From Heracleum sosnowskyi (lineage: Eukaryota; Streptophyta; Magnoliopsida; Apiales; Apiaceae): DNA of 64,000 bases. Below are positions 21,650 through 32,080 of this stretch, piece by piece. The notes beneath the pieces were generated by a model, which saw only the letters and a list, made by a program, of their open reading frames with translations, did not search any database and had not been told where the DNA came from. The DNA lies in NCBI GenBank assembly GCA_030848705.1, contig CM061243.1, positions 97,896,436 to 97,960,435 on the forward strand, read 5' to 3'. Every line of letters begins with the position of its first letter. Within the stretch, counting starts at the first letter, position 1. Both the position numbers and the translations under genes were made by a program.

Positions 21650-22413
21650 CCAGCATCCCTACTAACACACCTCATTTTCTCAAACTCAATGAGCTGTTCT
21701 TCTAACATGGCATTTCTATCACTTAAGAGCAAATTGGTGTCTTTAATTCTTGAGTTCTCTTTGGTAAGTGATTTAAGAGTAACACGCAAATTATACAGTA
21801 CAGTAGACATTTCATTAACTGCACTATCGCATTCCTCTTTAGAAAGCTCAGAAAGATTAGTGATTGTTACCTGGTTGCTAGAGGAACTTGCTTCCTGCTC
21901 ATGATTGTTAGCCATTAGAGCCAAGTTGACATACTCAACATCATCATCTGAATCTTCACCATTACCAGCCCAATCATACTCCTGAGACATGAAAGCCTTT
22001 TCTTTTTGCTTGAGAAGTTCAAAGTATTTCTTTTTATAATCAACAGGCTCAAATTTCCTGTTGCCCTTCTCAACTTTGGGCTTTCTGCAATCTCCAGCAA
22101 AGTGACCAATCATTCCACAGTTGAAACATTTAGACTTAGACTTTTCAATCCAATTATTTTTGCTAAGTTGAAAGTCTCTCCTTGGTGGCCTTGCTTCTGA
22201 GTTTCTCTTGAATTTGAACTTAGAAAATTTTCTTGAAAGAAAATAAATGTGTTCATCAATCTCATCTAAGTCATCCAAGTTGGCTGGTTCTTCTTCTTCT
22301 TCTGTCATCTTGCCTTTACCCTTGCTAACATCACTCCTACAACTAGCTCGACTTGTTGTGGCTTTTACAGCTTCTTCATTATCATCTTCCAGTTGGTTCA
22401 CAGATGCAATCAA
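21628..22413 (-). pseudogene. gag: Element D gag, middle part with zinc knuckle
   Basis: Holds an acidic stretch (EEEEEPANLDDLDEIDE), a basic patch, the CCHC knuckle CFNCGMIGHFAGDC and a long predicted coiled coil (LYNLRVTLKSLTKENSRIK and following). It binds nucleic acid in the particle by family analogy. Frame slips separate it from both neighbours: upstream near 22430, where the preceding frame runs into RRYKRKVDLLH, and downstream near 21650. Confidence 0.85.
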
Positions 22414-23116
22414 TGCAATAGATCCACCTTTCTTTTGTACCTTCTCAATTCTTCATCTTGCTCCATTTCCAGCTCATATGTCTTTAAGGTTTCATAAAGC
22501 CTTTCAAGAGTATAGTCTTTGTACTCTTGAGTGTTTCTCAGAGAAACAGTCATAGGCTTCCACTCTTTTGGAAGAGCTCTAAGAAATTTGAGGTTTGAAT
22601 CCTTGGTTTGGTAGACCCTCCCATACAAATTTAATCCATTCAAAAGCTTTTGAAACCTACTAAACGTGTCATTTAGGGTTTCACCAGCTTTAAAATGAAA
22701 GTGCTCATATTGTTTATGAGGAGTTGCATTTTGTTCTCCCTAACTTGCTCAGTTCCTTCACAGAGTGTTCTAACAGTGTCCCATACTTCTTTAGAAGTTG
22801 TACAGTTTATGACATTGTCAAACATCTCTTGATCCAAACCATTAAAAAGAATGTTCATGGTTCTTTTATCTTTATGGACTTCTGCAACATCTTCAACAGT
22901 CCATTCTGAGATAGGTTTTGGAATTTCTACATCTTCAGCATCATCTGGCAGTCCAACTCTAGATGCAAACTTCGTGGGAACGTGTGGACCTTTCTCAATG
23001 CAGTCTACATACCTCTCATCCATAGACATTAGATGTAGATGCATTTTTACTTTCCAGTGAAAGTAATTGTCCTTATCTAGAACTGGTATCTTTACACATG
23101 CATCCTTCTTCACCAT
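22410..23116 (-). pseudogene. gag: Element D gag, N-terminal part (two frames)
   Basis: Starts MVKKDACVKIPVLDKDNYFHWK 43 nt after the primer-site end. It matches the copia gag (DUF4219/UBN2) pattern KVKMHLHLMSMDERYVDCI...KEVWDTVRTLCEG. The first frame runs 23116-22673 and slips near 22705-22715 into the frame that encodes YEHFHFKAGETLNDTFSRFQ and continues to 22410. The break is a simple one- or two-base indel, because the expected gag sequence continues directly in the new frame. Confidence 0.88.
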
Positions 23117-23165
23117 GGTTTCTGTTTTTGCCTTGATCTTTAAACTTCTTGTATGTTAGAAGCTT

Positions 23166-23177
23166 GCTCTGATACCA
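23166..23177 (-). promoter_or_regulatory. Element D primer binding site (initiator tRNA-Met)
   Basis: TGGTATCAGAGC on the minus strand, two bases inside the 5' LTR end. It is the same primer as in A and C. Confidence 0.95.
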
Positions 23178-23179
23178 AT

Positions 23180-24195
23180 TGTTAATCCCAAATGACCTAA
23201 CAGAATTGTAGAAGGGGGGGTTGAATACAATTCTAGATATTTCTAAACTTAAAACAACTTTTAAATAAATTAACACTGAAAATAAAAACACAAGCAAATA
23301 TAAAATTTCAGTTGGATGTTTTGAGGATCCAACTGAGATGTTTTTATTGCGGAAATAATCTGTGTTACAAATGTATCACAGCTGCTCAGTTCCTGATTTG
23401 GAGTGAGAGTGCTCTTGAAAGAAGCTAATGCAAACTATTTTTATCTCACTCGCATATCTTAAAAATGAACTGCTACACTTGGTTATAAAACCCAAGTTTA
23501 CAATGCTATTTTTGGCTACTCTAAAATACACTAAAGGTAACCGCCAGTAGCTTGCTTTTCATCCCTTTTGTCCAATGGTCCTTGGAGATCTTGTCTTTTG
23601 TCTTCATGCTTATTATGATCCCACTCAAGAACCTAATTGGAAATTGGAATGTTTCCTTATTCCCAGTGTCCATTTTGATGGCTTCCAATGCAAAGTACAC
23701 TTCTCCATCACCTTTTGATCTGTCAGAAAACTGTCACTATCACTTTGTCAACTATTCAGAAAAGTGATAATGATTCGTTGATAGCAGAAAGATGTGTTTC
23801 GTTGATAGCTTTATTCTTCATTCCGTTGATGGTATATTCTTCATTCCGTTGATAGAATAATCTTCATTCCGTTGATAGAATAATCTTCATTCGTTGACAT
23901 GTCTTCACTTAGGCAAAATTACAAGGCACAATATATTTACACTTAACCAACCTATTTTGCCTATCTAGTACTTAGTCAACATGACTTAGAAAACCTATCT
24001 AATACCTACAACAAATGTATATCAACCAGTGAAGTATTGTACAGTGCAATTGCTACATCACTCATTTCGTTGATGAGCTACCTGTCAACGGAAGCTGCAA
24101 AGCATACCATTCCGTTGACAGTTACAAAAAGTGACTTAATACAAAATCTACTAAGTGTTTTTATAATTATCATCAAGAACAACATATTCCTAACA
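23180..24195 (-). repeat. Element D 5' LTR (1016 bp)
   Basis: TGTTAATCCC to CCTAACA, paired with 11034-12055. The C-tract hairpin near the primer site is at 23202-23234 (9-bp stem AGAATTGTA/TACAATTCT). As the upstream LTR it should drive transcription leftwards. No clear TATA box is marked, although TTTTATAA-like sequence near 23485 on the minus strand is a candidate. Confidence 0.95.
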
Positions 24196-25357
24196 ATGCT
24201 CTATCTATGGATGCAGTCAAGAATGTCATGTCTCATCTATGGATACAGTTATGGAATATTACTTCTACGGATATTCTGAGATTACCTTTCTACTGATACC
24301 TGACGTAAAATGGTAGTCTACGGATATGGAATTAATATGCCTACTGATGTTCATCTCATTCAACATGGAAAACAAATCTATGTAACGGAATCTTTTGAAG
24401 GTTTCCTTTAATTAGCAGGTTGAATGGAGGACAGTCTCAGAGATCATCATTACACACCCGTGACTAAAAGATGCTGGATGACGACACAATGGATGTATGG
24501 AATAGGGAGTCAAAATTGTAAATATTCGAAGGCTCAAATTCCTACAAGTGAAGTGTGAAGTCATCTATTGTCTCTTATGTCTCGATGGATAAATAAGAGT
24601 TAAGACAGCTACCTAGAAGTTTAACTTCTAACTGGACACAGAGGAAAAGCTTGACAAGCGTGAAGACCTATATGAATACTACAAGTTCACTTATCTCAGC
24701 TGATAGTGACTTGACAGTCGGGTAATCAAGGAGAGGTCTCTTTCATGCAGATGTCACATAGGCTTGGAAGCTAGGTCAATCGCATGGACTTAGTAATTTT
24801 TGAAGAGAGCAGCACACTCAATCAGAAAGCACCATTTGGGATTATACAAGTTTATCTTTGATGCCAGCCAAGGCATTTCCCGAATAGGATAGTTTCTGAG
24901 ACGAGCATGTGACCAAGCAGAACCAAAATGTAATATTTTATTATGTTGTAGGTTTTGTTTGTAACACACAGTCGATGTATATAAGACTGTGTGGAGTAGC
25001 ATAGAAATGTATATGTAGAGAGCACAAAGCCGAATGTAAAAACACTTAGGCTTTCTTCCATCATCTGTGTAAGCAGCTGGAGTTTGTTGAAAAACAAAAC
25101 CAGAGAATTCTTCAATATACACCTCAGGTGGGCTTTTTCCGAGAAACCCACCTGAAAAGTTTAAAAAGTTTGCTTGTCTCCTGCATGTCTTTTTAACTTG
25201 AAGAATTCATTTATGTTCATGGCTTGTTTCAATTCTTAGTTAATTTACTAACTCATATATTCATACTGTAAAAAGTTTGAAAAAGTTTTGTAAAATTAAC
25301 TAGATTGTATTCAACCCCCCCTTCTACAATCTAGGTTGCATTGTTCTGGGAATAACA
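24196..25357 (+). repeat. Element B 3' LTR, second part
   Basis: Continues the LTR interrupted at 11033. It carries more ATCTATGGAT/CTACGGAT motifs (24220-24330), a TATATAAG box at about 24976-24983, and the C-tract hairpin at 25300-25334 (10-bp stem CTAGATTGTA/TACAATCTAG). It ends GGGAATAACA at 25357, after which element C pol sequence resumes (minus strand, ...LVKRELVRG). Confidence 0.82.
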
Positions 25358-25853
25358 ACCCTCTCACTAACTCTCTCTTTACCAAAGAGTTCATAGTTTT
25401 GAAGTTCAAGTGTGAGAGCTTTTTATGCCATAACCAACTTTGTTTTGATGAAGCCTTGCTGTAGAAACATTTAACTTCTCCATCACTGGTAGAACATATG
25501 TCAACTATAAACAAATTTCCTTTTCTTACTCCCAGTAGAGCAAGCTTCTCATCTTTCCTGTTTGTGATCAAGCACTTGTCCTTTCTGAAATCTACATTGC
25601 ATCCTTTATCACAGAACTGACTGATACTTAGAAGATTGTGCTTTAATCATTCAACAAGAGAGATATTTTCAATGATGACATTCCCAATTCTCAGATTACC
25701 ATATCCCGTAGTGAATCCCTTGTTGTCATCTCCAAAGGTTACTATCGGGCCAGTCTTCTTAACCACCTCTGTAAGCAAGGACTCTTCTCATGTCATGTGT
25801 CTAGAGAAGCCACTATCCAGAATCCACACGACCTTTGAGCTATTAACCTTACC
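25358..25853 (-). pseudogene. pol: Element C protease and pre-integrase fragment
   Basis: The frame enters at 25853 after the TGCAG border and gives VWILDSGFSRHMT, then a TGA at 25788-25790, then the sequence up to a second TGA at 25647-25649 before LKHNLLSISQ, and then GVRKGNLFIVD and WLWHKKLSHLNFKTMNSLVK. It is cut by element B just after KRELVRG. The expected residues at both stops in relatives are Gly. Conserved Cys-Phe replaces Cys-Ser after DSG (DSGFS instead of DSGCS). Confidence 0.85.
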
Positions 25854-25888
25854 CTGCAATCACAGATTGATTAAGCGGACTTTGGTAC
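25854..25888 (-). promoter_or_regulatory. Element C gag-pol junction, intron-like segment (35 nt)
   Basis: GTACCAAAG ... GTGATTGCAG, with the gag stop TAA inside. The pol frame has TGA at 25860-25862 directly before TTG CAG, so neither gag nor pol frame is open through the segment. Confidence 0.4.
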
Positions 25889-25949
25889 CCAAACTTGTTT
25901 GGGTCTTGAAGGTTTAGATAATTTAACAGGAGTAACATTCAAGTCAAAC

Positions 25950-28268
25950 TTAACTTGTTTTGACTTTCATGTTGTCTGTGGATTTATCATTTACAGTATT
26001 AGTGCTACTAGATGCATTCATTAACTTAAAATAAGCATGCATGATATTGTATGTACACAGTAAGCACTCTTTCTTTCCACAGGGTTCATGAAGATCAGGC
26101 ATTTCAGACATGTTATGCATACCAGAAGTAACAACAGTTTCTACTTTAACCTTTTTACATGCATGTGTAAGGTGTCCAGCAGAATTACAGTTAGTGCACA
26201 ACTTCCTAGATGCAATGGGAGAAGATGAAACAATATTCTGATTAATAACACTTGCTTTCCCATTCCTGTTTTTTTTAGCCTTACTAACCTTATTGCCTAT
26301 ATCAGTTTTAGGTAATTCAGTTTTTACTGACTTCCTAGGCAACTTAGTTTTTATCTCTTCTTCCATCAATAAATCCTCCTCAAGCAATTCTTGTCTGATG
26401 ATTAAGTCATCCTCATTAAAAGGTGCTGAAACAGGCTTAACAAAAACTGGACAGTCGACATTCTTAAGAATGTGTGGAGTACTCTCCTTGACAGCTGGAG
26501 GTGTTACAGGGAATTCCACTATCTTCTTTCCAATTCTCTTGCTGTAGTCAAATCCTATAGCAGTTTTATTCCCTAAGGTCTGAGTATCAATTATTTCCTT
26601 AGCAATTAGGGCGGAGTTCTTATATGCATTCAGTTTCGACTCTAGGTCTGAAATCTGCTTCCTGAGGATTGTATCTATCTCTCCATTACACTTGACCTTG
26701 TTCTCTAAGTACTCATTCCTCTGTTTAAGATCTTCTAATGTGACAGCTACAAGCTCTAGTTCTCCATTCTTAGATTCTAGATTTTTAATCTTAAGAACTA
26801 GTTTAGCATTTTCCATTTCAGATGCTAGCATGCTTGTGTGTACATTAAACAATTCTACACTAAGATCTTGCACAGTTTTCTTGTACTCAGAATTAGACAT
26901 GTCAGTTGTTGTTAAGATAGGTACCTGAGATGATTTTGGTGATTCCTCTGAAGAGTCGGCCATTAGGGCAAGATTCACATACTCTTCCTCTTCATCCGAA
27001 TCAGTATCATCCCAGCTTTTTCCCTCTGCAATATAAGCTTTTCCTTTCTGCTTTCCAGATAAGGCTTCCAGTTGTTGTTTCAGCTTGCCATTTTCTCTTT
27101 TCAACTCATCATAAGAATCCATCTTCTCATAGACAACTTTCTTGTCTCTTGCTTGACGAGGCTTCTGGCATTCAGTGGCAAAATGCCCTGACTCATTGCA
27201 ATTGTAGCATCTTGATTTGCTTCTGTCAATCATGCCTGTCTTGTAGCCTCCCTTAAAGCCAGAGCCTGAAGAATACTTGCTCTTCTGAAATCTGTTTGTT
27301 GAGCCCTTGAACTTGTACTTAGGGTTTCTCTTGAAACGAATATGACTAAACTTTGCTGCTAAGTACGCCATGGTTTTGTCTTCCATTTGCTCAAGTTCTT
27401 CTAGGGTGTAGTAATCACTTTCATCAGAACCCAGATTTGCAGAATCCATTTCAGCCTCTATTATCACTTCCTTTCCAGCTCTAGGGGTTTGAACCTGAAT
27501 ATCAGAAGTTGTTGGTTCATTCACTACAAGTGCAGCTGATCTTGCGAGTGCAGTGTTCTTGTTGTCCACTATCCCTGGTCCGTATATTATCACTCTTTGT
27601 TCTTGCTCCATCTCATAAGTTTTAAGCTTGCCATAGATCATTTCCAATGACATCTTAGTAAAGTCTATTCTTTCCCTTATGGATGAGGACTTGTGTTCTA
27701 CATGATGGGGCAGTGTCATCATGAACTTCCTGTTTGTCTCTCTCAGAGGATAGGTCTTCCCTTTCATGGATAATTCACTCAGCAGCTTAGTATACTTCTC
27801 AAAGACCTGAGTTATACTTTCTCCAGAAAGTGACCTAAACGATTCATATTGAGATGTCAGGATATCCAATCTGTTTTCCTGCACGTCTTCAGTACCTTCC
27901 ATTATAAGATTAATGGTATCCCACATTTGTTTCCCGCTTATACAGTTCATAATCTGATAACTCATTTCCTTTTCCGCGGAGTCTGTTAATATCAGCATCA
28001 GACCTGTATCCAATCGAATTAGTTCCTTATCTGTATCTGTGTACTCATATTGTTCCTTTGGGGTTGCACCTTGGGGAACTCTGGTACCTTCAGGAGTTGT
28101 CGTTTTGCTAACTGGTTTCATTGGTACAAACGGTCCGTTCTCTAAAATGCCAATATACAACGGATTGGATGCCTTGATAAATAACAGCATCTTCATCTTC
28201 CACAGACCGAAATCATCTCTAGTAAATGGGGGAACTTTGATACCAGCAGTTGTCTTTGGAGCACTCAT
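25950..28268 (-). pseudogene. gag: Element C gag
   Basis: I prefer the ATG at 28268 (MSAPKTTAGIKVPPF) over 28286, which adds six residues. Copia gag pattern: DDFGLWKMKMLLFIKA, KQMWDTINLIMEG, NRLDILTSQYESF. The first CCHC knuckle CYNCNESGHFATEC lies near residue 360, a long coiled coil at about 475-590, and the second knuckle CTNCNSAGHLTHAC near 715. At 25950 the frame stops after NMKVKTS, but one frame over the expected C-terminus continues (FDLNVTPVKLSKPSRPKQVW) to the WVPK motif, so a single-base slip lies near 25955-25965. Otherwise the frame is intact over 770 residues. Confidence 0.9.
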
Positions 28269-28414
28269 GGTTTCTGAAAATTTCAAATTATTTAAGATCC
28301 AAGAAATTCCAGTAAAATGAAAAATTTTGAAAATTAAAAAATTTGTTTCAAATTTTCAAGCCTTGTTTGATTTTGGTCTCATTCACCGGATCTGATTTGT
28401 ACTTCAATCAAGGA

Positions 28415-28426
28415 GCTCTGATACCA
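28415..28426 (-). promoter_or_regulatory. Element C primer binding site (initiator tRNA-Met)
   Basis: TGGTATCAGAGC on the minus strand, two bases from the LTR end at 28429. Confidence 0.93.
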
Positions 28427-28428
28427 AT

Positions 28429-29400
28429 TGTTAGGTCCAAAGTATCGTAGAAGGGGGGGGGGGGTTGAATACGATAATCACAAATTATTCAATTTCGTTC
28501 ACGGATAATTATTTTTGTTCTAGTTCGAAATCAAATATACCAAATCAAAACACGAGTCAGGGAATGTATTGTTTTATAAATATAAACCACGAAGGGTGCT
28601 ACAATTCTAATCCGTGGGATTAGCTTCAATGAATTTAGGTTACACAAAATCAATACAATGATAGAATTCAAAGCACTATTAATTTCTCTGTCAATTTCAA
28701 GCTCAAACTCTCTCTTCGTAAATGATCTTCTGCAGAATACCTTAACTGAAGAAGACACTGCCTTCTTTCATCAATTGTAGTCTTGAAAAACTATCGAAGG
28801 CTTTTTGGAATAATCCTGGTCGTCCAAGTTCTTCATCAACCTGACAACTATACAAAATCTTCACCTGCTCCTTAATTAAAAAACTATCGAAGGAACTAAA
28901 TTTTCTTTCCTTCGATAGATTTTATATAAAATCTATCGAATGAAAACTAGTTACTTTTTAATACTTCGATTGTTTTTCTTCCAAATCCCCTTGATCAATT
29001 TCGATAGTTTTTCTTAAAAGAAAACTATCGAATGTTTTCTACTTGAAGATTCTCTCCTTTTTCAGCAAGCATATTGTACTTCCATTTAAACCGAAACATA
29101 CCTTGTAATATTCTTTTCACTTTCAGGATGTTTCAGATTTAGACTTAAATCAATTTCTTCCGAGACGATAAACATCTTGATCTTTTAGGTGCTGAAAACT
29201 AGTGCAACTGGTCTGGTTCACAGATGACTAACACTTGATCAATACTTCTATGTCTTCAATTCAATGTTGTTGATAAGTCCTTTGTCGTTCTGGTTGCTTC
29301 AATAAAATCACTGAAATCCTATGGTACTAACTCTTAATCATTCAAATACTTCTTTAGTCTTGAAAGTCTTGTTTCTTTATTTGTCACTGAGGCTTGAACA
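28429..29400 (-). repeat. Element C 5' LTR (about 970 bp)
   Basis: The primer-site border TGTTAGGTCC at 28429 is firm. The outer border is tentative, taken at GAACA (29400). It contains the C-tract hairpin at 28443-28476 (7-bp stem TATCGTA/TACGATA) and at least nine copies of CTATCGAA or its complement between 28770 and 29040. A perfect 30-bp palindrome at 28911-28940 has a TATA box in its centre. Confidence 0.7.
28911..28940 (-). promoter_or_regulatory. TATA box inside a perfect 30-bp palindrome
   Basis: The arms TTCGATAGATTTTAT and ATAAAATCTATCGAA are exact complements and the centre reads TATATAAA on either strand. Each arm begins with the element C motif. A second imperfect hairpin with the same arms lies at 29000-29032. 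Confidence 0.75.
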
Positions 29401-29621
29401 TATTAATGAACTTCTTTCCGTGACCTATTTAAGGACTTCAAGAATACATATCATATTTTGATTTTTTGAGTTTACCTTTTCTTCTTTACTTATGGATTCC
29501 TGTGCTTTTGTTAATATTATTGTATTTCTTGTTCTTTGTTGAGTTGTAGTTATCTCTGTTACATCTTATGTTACATTTTGCTTTACAATCCCTCTCTTCT
29601 CCAGTTGAGTAATTATCATCC

Positions 29622-30113
29622 TCAGTATAGGGTCCCGAGTAGTCTTGAATCAAGGGGGTCTGCCGATTTTGAGTTTGTTGGTTTTGGGGTCCCAGACCTT
29701 GAATGTAAGGGGGACATATGCTTCGTGGTAAGTTGGATTGAGACCACTGCTGCCCACCGTGGGTCGAGGGGGCATGCCATAATTGGCATCCCAAGAGTCT
29801 GAGTTGCGTATTGGGGAAGATCTGTGGTGTGAAGTTGAAGATTACATGGTGCATTCATGAGCAGTGGAGAGGTTGTGATTGGTTGCTGGATAGTGGTCTC
29901 TTATGCATTAGGTCCATGAACGACAATTTGCAGGGGATTCGTCTCTTCAACCGAAATTGGGATTTCCGGTCCTTGAGTGGCGGTGAGGGGGATATTCGCC
30001 CCTTGAGTGCCAGTGGTTGGCGGTGGTTGGCTTCCATGAGTCTCCGTTTCAGAGGTTAAAGGAAGTCCTTCAGAGGTATGAGCTTCTCGAGTCGTTCTTC
30101 GTGTGTTTGCCAT
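29622..30113 (-). pseudogene. Element G gag-like ORF, broken
   Basis: Begins MANTRRTTREAHTSEGL shortly after the primer site, which is the usual place for gag. It is rich in Thr, Pro and Gln (TETHGSQPPPTTGTQGA). A TAA at 29901-29903 interrupts it, and the same frame then runs on to 29622. No capsid or zinc-knuckle motif is reached before the fragment ends. Assignment to gag rests on position only. Confidence 0.45.
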
Positions 30114-30146
30114 GGTTGATGTTGTCTTCCCACAGACGGCGCCAAA

Positions 30147-30646
30147 TGTTGTGGAATAAAAAACGTACTTGTAAATTTACTACTAGGGTTTAAGAACTTT
30201 CGAGCTTTTATGGTTGTTCTCGTGTTTCGTGACTGAATTGGTCCTCACAAGATGCCTACGTATCTCAACTATTGCTGAGAATCAAGCCAAGAAACGTAGT
30301 TCTCATGTGAAGGATCAGGGTCCTTATATAGGCGTCAAGAGCCTTGTATTTAGAGTAGAATTAGGTGACTTGGGGGCCAAGTCACCTTCTTAGATCAGGA
30401 TTGTGAATCCTATTTTGTAGGAGGCTGACTCCTTTTAGGTTTATATGTGTTGGTGGCTGATCTTTGAAGAATTTATCACACTTTGGACTTTTTTTATGAG
30501 CTGTATATTTTCCATATTTATTAATTACGAAATTAATAAATAATTATGGTTTCGGGCCTTGTTTATTGGGTCGTATTACTGGACGAGTCTAGGTCTAATT
30601 AATACATCATTAATTATGCTTCTAGGGTTATTTTCAGCCCATATCA
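30147..30646 (-). repeat. Element G 5' LTR (500 bp)
   Basis: In plus orientation it starts TGTTGTGG next to the primer site and ends AGCCCATATCA, giving TG...CA termini on the minus strand. A TATA box reads CCTATATAAGG on the minus strand at about 30333-30343. The partner LTR is not present, so the outer border is inferred. Confidence 0.6.
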
Positions 30647-30797
30647 TTTGCTCCCCAACTTCTGGGAAAATCTTTTTAGATTATCGTAGAAGTTATTTTA
30701 TTCGGGATTTAAAGAGTTTTCTCTCGCATTTCTCGTAATTGTTTGGTTCTGCGAACATAAATAATAAAAATAATTAGAGCATGTAATAATAATAATA

Positions 30798-31529
30798 AAA
30801 ATACATGTAATAAGTATTTTTATTTTTTTTCCAAAAGTTTTTTGTTTAAGTTCAATATTTATCATAAAATTCTAGAAGGGTATTAGAGCATGTCCAATGC
30901 TAATGTCAAAATAAATGTAACTATTCCTATAATATGAAACTAAAAAGTGGTTTTTGATATTAAAATAAAACTTACGGTCTAATGCATGGTTTTAAAGTAC
31001 AAACAACTAGATCCAAATTTAGCTATATTCCAAACCCTTAAACTTTAAATTTAAAATTATGGTTGTCACATTTGCTTTAATTATTTATTTTCCTCCATCT
31101 AACTACTTGCATGTCTATGTGACAATTATAGCTACATTTATACTTGGTTCTATATTTAGAACCAACTATAACACTTTTCTATTTTAGAACCAAGTATAAC
31201 ATATTTTATTGTGGGAGTAAGTTCTATAATTGATGTTATGTTATAGAAATAACACATTTTTTAGCATTGCATTGGACTTGCTGTTATTAACCCTAATTAT
31301 ATCTTAGACTGTTGATCTAGTTATTGCTACTTTAAAATCATGCATTGGACCATAAGTTCTATTTTAAGACCATTTTTTAGTTTCATAGTATACTGTAGCA
31401 ACAGTTACATTTATTTTGACATTAGCATTGGACATGCTCTAATACCCTTCTAGAATTTTATGATAAATATTGAACTTAAACAAAAAACTTTGGGAAAAAA
31501 AAATAAAAAATACTTATTACATGTATTTT
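30798..31529. mobile_element. Foldback MITE-like element, 0.73 kb
   Basis: Inverted arms of about 220 bp (30798-31020 and 31300-31529) match closely, for example TTCTAGAAGGGTATTAGAGC followed by ATGTCCAATGCTAATGTC in the left arm and its complement in the right. The central loop has a smaller inverted repeat (TATACTTGGTTCTA with TAGAACCAAGTATA). No ORF. It is a non-autonomous DNA transposon; the superfamily is undetermined because no clear target duplication is seen in the AT-rich flanks. Confidence 0.8.
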
Positions 31530-32080
31530 GTCATATGATTTATTTTCTAGAATTATAAACAATTTTTCTTTTATTGAATTGAATTGGGTATCAAAAATTA
31601 TTACAAAATGACGTGACATTATATAAATTCATTATATCTATTATAGGCCAATCAGATCAAACACATGACATTTGGGTGCGAAAGTGTTTATGTGTCCATC
31701 TCAACCATCATACTAGAAGCCCATTTGATACAATTTTGAAGCTTATCTACCCGATACTTAAATAACTCTTAATATATATGTTATTTAAACTTTATTTTAA
31801 AACTAATTTCTTGCTAAAAGCCCACTTGGTACAATTTTGAAACACATTCAACACATCGTACATGTGTTCAATATTTAAGGTAAAATCATAAAATATATAG
31901 TTGATTTTGAGTATAATATTATAATTGAAATTATTCATATCATATAGGAAATTAAAAATATTATAAATTTAGACTCATTTTGGTCATCGATTAAATAGTT
32001 ATATGAGAACTAAGAACACGAAAAACTTAGTGATGATCATGTTATTCCTTTTACAAATTGTAATAACAACATTAAGATAT
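31530..32080. other. AT-rich spacer
   Basis: No ORF or known element. Two related phrases, AGCCCATTTGATACAATTTTGAAGC (31716) and AGCCCACTTGGTACAATTTT (31818), about 100 bp apart hint at an old tandem duplication. Confidence 0.5.

Larger units (their letters stand above)
11034..24195 (-). mobile_element. Element D: complete SIRE-like Ty1/copia element, 13.2 kb
   Basis: Flanked by two LTRs (11034-12055 and 23180-24195) and by near-perfect target duplications ATGGT/ATGCT in the LTR of B. On the minus strand the order is 5' LTR, initiator-Met primer site (23177-23166), gag (23116-20651), protease-integrase (20630-18765), RT-RNaseH (18728-17304), a motif-rich spacer, a very long accessory ORF (16765-12256), polypurine tract (12069-12056) and 3' LTR. 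The LTRs differ by about five substitutions and two indels over about 1.02 kb, so insertion is recent. Even so, gag has three frameshifts, pol one stop, and the accessory ORF three frameshifts and a stop. The extra post-pol ORF and size fit the SIRE/Maximus lineage. Confidence 0.92.
25358..29400 (-). mobile_element. Element C: SIRE-like Ty1/copia, 5' part, split by B
   Basis: Minus-strand order is 5' LTR (about 29400-28429), initiator-Met primer site (28426-28415), gag (28268-25950 and beyond), gag-pol junction, protease and pre-integrase, then an abrupt switch to the LTR end of B at 25357. The remaining pol is expected left of the nested block, outside the window. Gag carries a late frameshift and pol two TGA stops. 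It is the oldest host of the nest A in B in C with D in B. Confidence 0.85.
29480..30646 (-). mobile_element. Element G: Ty3/gypsy fragment with tRNA-Asp-type primer site
   Basis: A 500-bp LTR (30147-30646) is followed on the minus strand by a primer site reading TGGCGCCGTCTGTGGGAA, close to the tRNA-Asp primer site of Athila/Tat gypsy elements. A short leader and a broken Pro/Thr-rich ORF come next. The fragment fades near 29480 without a 3' LTR. It may be a truncated Tat/Ogre-type element or a non-autonomous derivative. Confidence 0.6.
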
